Below, in pieces: positions 12,430-19,211 of a stretch of 20,117 nt of DNA. Source of the stretch: a virus. The position numbers and the translations under genes are program-made. The stretch's first letter is position 1, and every line of letters begins with the position of its first letter. Location: IMG/VR virus record IMGVR_UViG_3300046750_000101, positions 1 to 20,117 of that record. One strand, given 5' to 3'. The notes under the pieces were generated by a model. That model had not been told where the DNA came from. It saw nothing but the letters and a program-made list of their open reading frames with translations, and made no database searches.

Positions 12430-14844
12430 ATGGCACAAATCTACACTAGCAATAATAGTTCATTTCCAAATCAAGTTGTTTCTGACGCTGAGAAAGCAAC
12501 AGAAGAATATGGTTTAGCTGTGGGAAGAGCTATAGAAGGCGAATGGTTCAGAAACTACAGAGGAGGAGCTGGTATGTCTGGTTATGCTGTTAATTATCAA
12601 AACTATCATAATTTAAGACTATACGCTAGAGGTGAGCAACCTGTTCAAAAATACAAAGATGAATTAGCAATTGATGGAGATTTATCTTATCTTAATTTAG
12701 ACTGGAAGCCAGTACCTGTTTTAGCTAAGTTTGTTGATATAGTTGTAAATGGTATAACAGACAGAAGTTATGAAATAAACGCTTTTGCACAAGACCCAGT
12801 TTGCTCTAGACAGAGAACTGAATATGCAAGAGGATTAATGACAGATATAGTTGCTAAAGATTTTTTACAAGAAGCTAAAGCTGTTTTAGGGGTTAATGGT
12901 TTTAATTCAAAAGATCCTGACTCTGCTCCACAAGATAAAGAAGAATTATCTGTACACTTGCAAATGGATTTTAAGCAAAGTGTTGAAGTTGCTGAAGAAG
13001 AAGTTATAAATCAAGTTTTAGAATATAACAAGTACGATTTAACTAGACAAAGAATAGCTTACGATTTAACAGTACTAGGTATTGGCGCGGTTAAAACTAG
13101 ATGGGATAGATCTAGAGGTGTTGTAGTAGAATATGTAGATCCAGCAAGATTAGTTTATTCTTACACAGAAGATCCTAACTTTGAAGACATATACTACGTT
13201 GGTGAAGTTAAGTCTATTTCTTTACAAGATTTAAAAACTCAATTCCCAGGTCTTACTGATGAAGAGATGGAAACTATACAGAAGTATCCAGGTAATGCAG
13301 AATACTTAAGAAACTGGAGTGGAAGATCTGATGATCTTACTGTTCAAGTTTTGTATTTTGAATATAAAACTTATTCAGATCAAGTATTTAAAATCAAGAA
13401 AAACGCTTATGGTCTTGAAAAAGCATTAGAAAAACCTGACACTTTTAATCCGCCTGAAAACGATAATTTTGAAAGAGTATCTAGAACTATAGAAACTCTA
13501 TATTCTGGAGCTAAAATACTAGGACACCCTATGATGCTGCAATGGAAATTAGCAGAAAATATGACTAGACCTGTTTCAGATACTACTAGGGTTTATATGA
13601 ATTATGCTATATGTGCACCTAGGATGTATAAAGGTAGAATAGAATCTTTAGTGTCAAGAGTAACTGGTTTTGCCGATATGATACAATTAACACATTTGAA
13701 GATACAGCAAGTATTATCTAGAGTTGTGCCTGATGGTGTGTTTTTAGATGTAGATGGACTAGCAGAAGTAGATTTAGGCAATGGAACTAATTATAATCCT
13801 AGAGAAGCTCTTAATATGTATTTTCAGACTGGTAGTATTGTAGGTAGATCTAACACTCAAGAAGGTGATCCTAATAGAGGTAAAGTTCCAATACAAGAGT
13901 TACAGACTGGATCAGGTGGTTCTAAAATACAATCACTAATACAAACTTACCAGTATTACCTACAGATGATAAGAGATGTTACGGGACTAAACGAGGCTAG
14001 AGATGGTTCTCTTCCAGATAAAGCTTCTTTAGTAGGTTTACAAAAGCTAGCTGCTGCTAATTCAAATGTAGCGACAAGACACATACTTCAAGGTCAATTA
14101 TTTTTAACTTTAAGAGCTTGTGAAAATATATCATTAAGAGTAGCTGATTCTTTAAAATTTCCTTTAACTAGAAATTCACTAGAAAATAGTATATCACAAT
14201 ACAATGTAGGAACTTTAGACGAACTAGCTAGTTTAAATATTCATGATTTTGGTATATTCTTAAATTTAGAACCTGATGAAGAGGATAAAGCTAAACTTGA
14301 AGAAAATATACAAGTAGCTTTAAAATCAGGTCAAATATTCTTAGAAGATGCTATAGATATTAGAGAAGTTAGAAACATACAACTAGCTAATCAGTTTTTA
14401 AAGTATAGAAGAAAGAAAAAACAAGAAGCAGACCAAAAAGCTCAACAAGCTAATATTCAAGCTCAAGCTCAAGCTAATCAGCAAACTGCAGAAAAAGCCG
14501 CAATGTCAGAGGTTCAAAAACAGCAAGCGTTAGCAGAAACAACTTTACAAATAGAGCAAGGTAAATCTCAATTTGAAATACAGAGAATGCAGGCACAAGC
14601 TCAAATAAAAAGAGAGTTAATGGAATATGAGTTTGGATATAATGTTCAACTTGAGAAATTAAAAGTAGATAGAGAAAAACAAAGAGAAGAATTTATAGAA
14701 GATCGTAAAGATAAAAGAACTAGAATATCAGGTACTCAGCAAAGTGAAATGATTAGTCAGCGTAAAAACGATAGTGGCCCAACTAACTTTACTGAAACTG
14801 AAAATCCTGAAGGTCTAGATTTAAGTGCATTTAACATGTCTTAA
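12430..14844 (+). CDS. Portal protein
   Basis: The portal forms the ring at one vertex through which DNA enters and leaves. The 804-residue product follows the large terminase as expected. Typical portal features are visible: an N-terminal YARGEQPVQKYK segment, DWKPVPVLAKFVDIVVNGIT, a DLTVLGIGAVKTRWDRSRGV strand pair followed by VEYVDPARLVYSYTEDPNFED, and helices around VTGFADMIQLTHLKIQQVLS. Residues about 655-770 are a Gln/Ala/Lys-rich coiled coil (QANIQAQAQANQQTAEKAAM), probably a C-terminal barrel or crown extension. At 804 residues it is a large portal, comparable in size to those of crAss-like and some other podoviruses. The leader is AT-rich with no Shine-Dalgarno sequence. Confidence 0.9.
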   Translation: MAQIYTSNNSSFPNQVVSDAEKATEEYGLAVGRAIEGEWFRNYRGGAGMSGYAVNYQNYHNLRLYARGEQPVQKYKDELAIDGDLSYLNLDWKPVPVLAKFVDIVVNGITDRSYEINAFAQDPVCSRQRTEYARGLMTDIVAKDFLQEAKAVLGVNGFNSKDPDSAPQDKEELSVHLQMDFKQSVEVAEEEVINQVLEYNKYDLTRQRIAYDLTVLGIGAVKTRWDRSRGVVVEYVDPARLVYSYTEDPNFEDIYYVGEVKSISLQDLKTQFPGLTDEEMETIQKYPGNAEYLRNWSGRSDDLTVQVLYFEYKTYSDQVFKIKKNAYGLEKALEKPDTFNPPENDNFERVSRTIETLYSGAKILGHPMMLQWKLAENMTRPVSDTTRVYMNYAICAPRMYKGRIESLVSRVTGFADMIQLTHLKIQQVLSRVVPDGVFLDVDGLAEVDLGNGTNYNPREALNMYFQTGSIVGRSNTQEGDPNRGKVPIQELQTGSGGSKIQSLIQTYQYYLQMIRDVTGLNEARDGSLPDKASLVGLQKLAAANSNVATRHILQGQLFLTLRACENISLRVADSLKFPLTRNSLENSISQYNVGTLDELASLNIHDFGIFLNLEPDEEDKAKLEENIQVALKSGQIFLEDAIDIREVRNIQLANQFLKYRRKKKQEADQKAQQANIQAQAQANQQTAEKAAMSEVQKQQALAETTLQIEQGKSQFEIQRMQAQAQIKRELMEYEFGYNVQLEKLKVDREKQREEFIEDRKDKRTRISGTQQSEMISQRKNDSGPTNFTETENPEGLDLSAFNMS

Positions 14845-14856
14845 ATATTATTAATT

Positions 14857-14871
14857 ATTATATTATATTAT
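14857..14871 (+). repeat. (ATTAT)x3 leader before the scaffold gene
   Basis: Three ATTAT units preceded by TTAATT run directly into the scaffold start at 14870, with the final AT belonging to the ATG. The leader at 18379 is the same sequence with four units, so the two 5' leaders appear related. The function is inferred to be a shared translation or transcription leader. Confidence 0.65.
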
Positions 14872-16003
14872 GTCAGAAACAATTCAAGATAAGAAGGCAG
14901 AGCCTTTAAAAATAAAAAAACCAAAAAAGCTAGTTAACAAAATTAATAAAGATATTAAAATAGATTTAACTAAAAAACCAGAAAATCAAAAAGATGTTAT
15001 TGAAGATAAAAACCCAGTTGAAGTTATTAATACTGAAAAACCTAAAGATAGTGAAGAAAAATCTAATGAAAACGAGAGTGTTGAAACGCCCGTATTAGAG
15101 TCACCTATTAAAGAAATAGAAAGAGTAGAAGAAAAAACAATTACTCCAGAGCCAGTTTTAGAAACAAAGCCTGAGGTTGTTATGCCTGAAAATATAAACA
15201 AACTAGTTTCTTTTATGAAAGAAACAGGTGGTACTATAGAAGATTACACTAGGTTAAATAGAGATTATTCTCAGTTAGATGAAAATTCCTTACTAAGAGA
15301 ATATTATAAAAATACTAAACCGCATCTGGATCATGAAGAAATATCTTTCATAATGGAAGACAATTTTACTTATGACGAAGAAGCGGATGAAGAGCGAGAT
15401 ATAAAGAAAAAGAAACTTGCCTTCAAAGAAGAAATTGCAAAAGCCAAAAGCTTTTTGAAAGAAACAAAAGAGAAATATTACGACGAAATCAAGTTGAGGC
15501 CCGGCGTAACTCAGGAACAACAAAAAGCAATGGATTTTTTCAATAGACACAACAAAGAACAAGAGAAAGTTAAACGTATTCGCGATAACTTTGAAGCAGA
15601 CACTAAAAAGTTGCTAAACGAAAATTTTGAAGGTTTCGATTTTAACGTTGGCGAAAAAACTTTTAGATATAATGTTTCAAACCCTAGCGAAGTCGTTGAA
15701 AAACAATCAAGCTTAAGTACGTTTGTTAAGAAGTTCTTAAACAAAGAGGGTGAGATTAGTGATACTGCAGGCTATCATAAGGCTGTTTACGCAGCTAGAA
15801 ACGCTGACACTATAGCGCAACATTTTTATGAGCAAGGCAAAGCTGACGCTGTTAAAGATGTAGTTGCTAAATCTAACAATATAAATGCAGAGCCAAGGAG
15901 TAATCCTACAGGTGATGTATTTATTGGTGGATTAAAAGTGAGAGCAATAAATGGAGTTGATAGTTCTAAGTTGAAATTTAAAACAAAAAAAAAGAACAAT
16001 TAA
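14870..16003 (+). CDS. Probable head scaffolding protein
   Basis: Scaffolds guide capsid shell assembly and then leave. The 377-residue product lies exactly between the portal and capsid genes. Residues 1-110 are disordered and acidic with Lys/Pro/Glu repeats. The centre (about 125-245) is helical and highly charged (SLLREYYKNTKPHLDHEEIS, DIKKKKLAFKEEIAKAKSFL). The C-terminus is basic, ending GLKVRAINGVDSSKLKFKTK, as in scaffold segments that bind capsid protein. No protease domain is seen, so scaffold removal may rely on another factor. Recognition rests on composition, position and similarity to marine phage scaffold-like sequences I recall. Confidence 0.78.
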   Translation: MSETIQDKKAEPLKIKKPKKLVNKINKDIKIDLTKKPENQKDVIEDKNPVEVINTEKPKDSEEKSNENESVETPVLESPIKEIERVEEKTITPEPVLETKPEVVMPENINKLVSFMKETGGTIEDYTRLNRDYSQLDENSLLREYYKNTKPHLDHEEISFIMEDNFTYDEEADEERDIKKKKLAFKEEIAKAKSFLKETKEKYYDEIKLRPGVTQEQQKAMDFFNRHNKEQEKVKRIRDNFEADTKKLLNENFEGFDFNVGEKTFRYNVSNPSEVVEKQSSLSTFVKKFLNKEGEISDTAGYHKAVYAARNADTIAQHFYEQGKADAVKDVVAKSNNINAEPRSNPTGDVFIGGLKVRAINGVDSSKLKFKTKKKNN

Positions 16004-16017
16004 TAAAAACTAAAAAC
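16004..16017 (+). repeat. TAAAAAC x2 tandem repeat before the capsid gene
   Basis: Two perfect copies of TAAAAAC begin immediately after the scaffold stop, followed by ATATAATT and the capsid start at 16026. The unit is seven bases long, unlike the five-base leaders elsewhere. It may be part of the translation leader of the most highly expressed gene; this is inference. Confidence 0.45.
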
Positions 16018-16025
16018 ATATAATT

Positions 16026-17567
16026 ATGGCTTTTAATGTAGGCGGAAGTTTTCCGGCATCAATTGTCCCAGCTCAAAATAGATTAGCTTTAAACACTAAC
16101 TATTTAGACTTTACAGGTAATGCTGCGGGCGGAGATCCAGTAAACAACTTCGCACAACAATATCTACCTGAGCTTTACGAAGCTGAGATAGAAAGATATG
16201 GAAACAGAACAATTTCTGGTTTCTTAAGAATGGTAGGCGCTGAGATGCCTATGACATCGGATCAAGTAATATGGTCTGAACAAAATAGACTACACGTAGC
16301 ATACAAAGATTCTACTGTTTCTGCTCCAGGTGGTTTAGCTGATGCTGATATTAGGTTAACACTTAATTTAGCTACTGCTCAACCAGATGTGGCTGCTGCT
16401 TCACGAAGAGGAGCTGTTAGACAAGGACAAACAGTTTTAATGTCTGATGTTGATACTGGTCTTGTAGTACAAAAAGGTTTAGTGCAAAAAGTAGATAGCT
16501 CTGCTAACAATATGTTAGATCAATTAGAGATTAAATTTTACGGAACTGCTACTAATGCTTTACCAACTGCAGCAAATAAAGTAAATGTATTTGTTTACGG
16601 TTCTGAGTTTGGAAAAGGTGCTATCGGCATGGAAGGATCTATTCAACCAGCTTTCACACAGTTTAGTAATAGACCAATGATTTTAAAAGATAATTTTGAA
16701 ATTAATGGTTCTGATACTGCACAAATTGGTTGGGTTGAAGTTTCTACTGAAGATGGTCAATCAGGTTATTTATGGTATCTAAAGTCTGAGTCTGAAACAA
16801 GATTAAGATTTGAAGATTACTTAGAAATGGCTATGGTTGAATCAGAAGACATGTACAATGCTGCTTATACTGAAGCTGCTAATGCTGTACAATATCAATA
16901 TGGTGGAACTGCTAATGCTGCTCTAACAACTAACATTCAAGGTTCTGAAGGTTTATTTGCCGCTATTGAAGCAAGAGGTAATGTATACTCTGGTTTTGCT
17001 GGTGCTGCTGCTCCTGGTTCAGGTGCATTAGGTGATTTTGATGAAATACTCAAAAACTTAGACAAGCAAGGTGCTATTGAAGAAAACATGTTATTCTTAT
17101 CTAGAGCTACTGCTCTTGATTTTGACGATATGATTGCTGCTGTTAACGGTGGATTTGCTTCTACTCAAGCTGCTTCTTATGGTTTATTTGAGAATGACGG
17201 TGACATGGCTCTTAACTTTGGTTTCTCAGGGTTTAGAAGAGGTTCTTATGACTTCTACAAAACTGACTGGAAATATTTGAATGATGCTTCTTTAAGAGGT
17301 ATGGACAAAGAGATCGATGGTGTATTAGTACCTGCTGGAACTACTACAGTATACGATCAAATGTTAGGATCAAATATCAGACGTCCTTTCTTACATGTAA
17401 GATATAGAGCTTCTGAAACTGAAGATCGAAGAATGAAGTCTTGGATTACTGGCTCTGTCGGTGGTGCATATACTGATACTTTAGATGCTATGACTGTAAG
17501 TTTCTTATCTGAAAGATGTTTAGTAACTCAAGCTGCTAATAACTTCGTGTTATTTAAAGGAGCATAA
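16026..17567 (+). CDS. Major capsid protein
   Basis: This 513-residue product follows the scaffold and builds the phage head. The start MAFNVGGSFPASIVPAQNRL and the region NNFAQQYLPELYEAEIERYG, NRTISGFLRMVGAEMPMTSD resemble marine phage capsid proteins, with a central helix AYTEAANAVQYQY. The end has SNIRRPFLHVRYRASETEDR, RRMKSWITGSVGGAYTDTLD and SFLSERCLVTQAANNFVLF, a pattern of an Arg-rich segment, a Gly-Thr turn and a SE.CLv..aaN.Fvl ending known in large HK97-fold capsid proteins. Codon choice here is more uniform, as expected for a highly expressed gene. There is no sign of an N-terminal delta domain. It is a plausible client of the phage chaperonin, being about the size of T4 gp23. Confidence 0.87.
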   Translation: MAFNVGGSFPASIVPAQNRLALNTNYLDFTGNAAGGDPVNNFAQQYLPELYEAEIERYGNRTISGFLRMVGAEMPMTSDQVIWSEQNRLHVAYKDSTVSAPGGLADADIRLTLNLATAQPDVAAASRRGAVRQGQTVLMSDVDTGLVVQKGLVQKVDSSANNMLDQLEIKFYGTATNALPTAANKVNVFVYGSEFGKGAIGMEGSIQPAFTQFSNRPMILKDNFEINGSDTAQIGWVEVSTEDGQSGYLWYLKSESETRLRFEDYLEMAMVESEDMYNAAYTEAANAVQYQYGGTANAALTTNIQGSEGLFAAIEARGNVYSGFAGAAAPGSGALGDFDEILKNLDKQGAIEENMLFLSRATALDFDDMIAAVNGGFASTQAASYGLFENDGDMALNFGFSGFRRGSYDFYKTDWKYLNDASLRGMDKEIDGVLVPAGTTTVYDQMLGSNIRRPFLHVRYRASETEDRRMKSWITGSVGGAYTDTLDAMTVSFLSERCLVTQAANNFVLFKGA

Positions 17568-17597
17568 TTAATTATAAACATTTAAAAAAATAAGAAA

Positions 17598-17867
17598 ATG
17601 GGACATATAAAAATAGCAAAAGCTGGAGGCGCATATGATATTACATCAGCGGACGGCGTGTTAAGTGTAAAAATTGTAAACACTGACGACATTGAAATCG
17701 TTTACTCTGGAGGTACAAAATCAACTATTGTTGGTACTGGACTTGCTCAAGTAGACGCTCAATTAGTTATTGATGCAATTGATGTTATGGACGGAGCTTC
17801 AGGCCCTGCTCCATTAGTGGAATTAAGCACTAAGTCAATTGTTATAACTGGCGCTGCATTGTCATAA
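17598..17867 (+). CDS. Small virion accessory protein, possible head decoration, 89 aa
   Basis: The 89-residue product is beta-rich (HIKIAKAGGAYDITSADGVL, SVKIVNTDDIEIVYSGGT) with a hydrophobic end VELSTKSIVITGAALS. It has no Cys or Trp and no signal peptide. It immediately follows the capsid gene and is closed by a strong terminator, so both are probably on one late transcript. A head-decoration or accessory capsid role is a reasonable inference from size and location. The next gene (17917) shares a similar short segment near its start (RIRVVNCDDILLVSGSG compare SVKIVNTDDIEIVYSGG), suggesting related folds. Confidence 0.65.
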   Translation: MGHIKIAKAGGAYDITSADGVLSVKIVNTDDIEIVYSGGTKSTIVGTGLAQVDAQLVIDAIDVMDGASGPAPLVELSTKSIVITGAALS

Positions 17868-17877
17868 AAACAATAAT

Positions 17878-17905
17878 AAGATCCCGCTTCGGCGGGGTCT
17901 TTTTT
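17878..17905 (+). terminator. Rho-independent terminator after the capsid unit
   Basis: An 8-bp stem (GATCCCGC / GCGGGGTC, with one G-T pair) encloses the very stable TTCG tetraloop, is extended by two A-T pairs, and is followed by a run of six T. It sits 10 bases after the small accessory gene. It is the first of only two clear terminators found in the window. Confidence 0.95.
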
Positions 17906-17916
17906 AAATAAAATAA

Positions 17917-18345
17917 ATGGGTTTTATAAATTTAGGCACTAGAGTAGGTCTTGGCACAACAGCGGAGCCATATGAGATTAACTATAACAGGATAAGAGTT
18001 GTTAACTGTGATGATATATTACTGGTTTCTGGTTCTGGATCTGGTGGGAATCAAGAAACATTAATAATTACTATTACTTATAAATATCATATAATATATT
18101 CAACAATACCACAAGTGTTGACAAATGACATAACTTATCAAACTAGAAGTGGTTATGATTTAGAGTTTAATCTTAGCGAGTATATTGATTTATTTAGTGA
18201 AGTTATAGCTTCAGCAAGTAATATTCCCACAGCAATGATAAATGCTCCTTTAGTAAATGAGTTTGATCCAAATACAATTCAACCTTACAACCTTAACCCT
18301 TTAAGTGGGGCTAGATCTTTTGGTCTTAGTGCTGGAATTACCTAA
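17917..18345 (+). CDS. Putative virion structural protein, 142 aa
   Basis: The ATG at 17917 follows two AAATA units just after the terminator. The product begins MGFINLGTRVGLGTTAEPYE and is beta-rich, with an early RIRVVNCDDILLVSGSGSGG that resembles the beginning of the preceding small protein. The middle is Ile/Thr/Tyr-rich (TLIITITYKYHIIYSTIPQV) but does not look like a membrane segment because of its polar residues. The C-terminus is Pro/Asn-rich (VNEFDPNTIQPYNLNPLSGA). I do not recognise a family. A virion role is inferred from its location between capsid and connector genes. Confidence 0.7.
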   Translation: MGFINLGTRVGLGTTAEPYEINYNRIRVVNCDDILLVSGSGSGGNQETLIITITYKYHIIYSTIPQVLTNDITYQTRSGYDLEFNLSEYIDLFSEVIASASNIPTAMINAPLVNEFDPNTIQPYNLNPLSGARSFGLSAGIT

Positions 18346-18360
18346 AACAAATTTTTAATT

Positions 18361-18380
18361 ATTATATTATATTATATTAT
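18361..18380 (+). repeat. (ATTAT)x4 leader before the gene at 18379
   Basis: Four perfect ATTAT units preceded by TTTTTAATT run into the start codon at 18379, whose AT is the end of the last unit. The leader matches the one before the scaffold gene at 14870 except for one additional unit. Confidence 0.7.
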
Positions 18381-19152
18381 GGAAACAAAAGAAAAGAAAA
18401 AACCTCAAGTAAAACAAGATACTTGGGAATACAAAGATAGAAATTATTATCTATTAAGAGATAAAAATCCTCTTACATATACTTTACCTTCTAAACACTC
18501 TCAAAAATATCCACTAGTTTGGTTTGACCCAGAAGCTGGTTATGAAAGAGAATTAAGATATGCTACTAATCATAAAAGTATATTCGTTGATGAACAGAAA
18601 GGTAACGTTACTTTAAAACATATTATGTTTGAGATGGGACATTTAATGGTTCCAAAAGAAAAAAGAAATTTACAAGAGTTTCTTGAGAAACACCCTCACA
18701 AAGAAGTTGTTTTTACAGAACATGACTCTGTTGTTGAAGCTGAAAGTCATCATGATTATTTAGAAATGGAATTAGCTGCTATGAATATGGCTTATGAAAT
18801 GGATATAGATCAAGCCGAAGCAATATTAAGAGTTGAAAAAGGATCTAGTGTTAATAGCTTAAGTTCTAAAGAATTAAAAAGAGATTTGTTGCTTTTCGCA
18901 AGACAACAGCCAAATCTTTTTATAGAATTATCTAAAGATGATAATGTTGTTCTTAGAAACTTTGCTATTGTAGCTACAGAAAGAAACATTATTTCTTTAG
19001 CTCAAGATCAAAGAACTTTTAAATGGGCTTCTAATGGACGTAAACTAATGACAGTACCTTTTGATGAAAACCCTTATTCAGCTATGGCTGCTTGGTTTAA
19101 AACAGATGAAGGACTTGAAGTTTATAAATCTATAGAGAAAAAACTCAAATAA
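18379..19152 (+). CDS. Conserved marine phage virion-associated protein, 257 aa
   Basis: The N-terminal part has the pattern NPLTYTLPSKHSQKYPLVWF, DPEAGYERELRYATNHKSIF, VDEQKGNVTLKHIMFEMGHL and MVPKEKRNLQEFLEKHP. I recall this from many marine phages as a conserved protein of unknown function in the virion gene region. The rest is helical and acidic, with HDYLEMELAAMNMAYEMDID, a SSKELKRDLLLFARQQPNLF segment and a C-terminal AMAAWFKTDEGLEVYKSIEK. No enzyme motif is seen. The gene has its own repeat leader and is followed by a terminator, so it may be expressed as a short unit with the gene at 17917. Confidence 0.75.
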   Translation: METKEKKKPQVKQDTWEYKDRNYYLLRDKNPLTYTLPSKHSQKYPLVWFDPEAGYERELRYATNHKSIFVDEQKGNVTLKHIMFEMGHLMVPKEKRNLQEFLEKHPHKEVVFTEHDSVVEAESHHDYLEMELAAMNMAYEMDIDQAEAILRVEKGSSVNSLSSKELKRDLLLFARQQPNLFIELSKDDNVVLRNFAIVATERNIISLAQDQRTFKWASNGRKLMTVPFDENPYSAMAAWFKTDEGLEVYKSIEKKLK

Positions 19153-19167
19153 CAAGTGATTATAAAT

Positions 19168-19199
19168 AAGGGTGGTTTTATCGCCACCCTTTTTTTTTT
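19168..19199 (+). terminator. Rho-independent terminator
   Basis: The stem AAGGGTGG / CCACCCTT with an eight-base loop (TTTTATCG) is followed by a run of nine T (19191-19199). It lies 15 bases after the stop at 19152. The sequence just upstream, CAAGTGATTATAAATAA at 19153-19169, partly overlaps the stem and is nearly repeated at 261-279. Confidence 0.93.
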
Positions 19200-19211
19200 A
19201 AAAATATTAAA

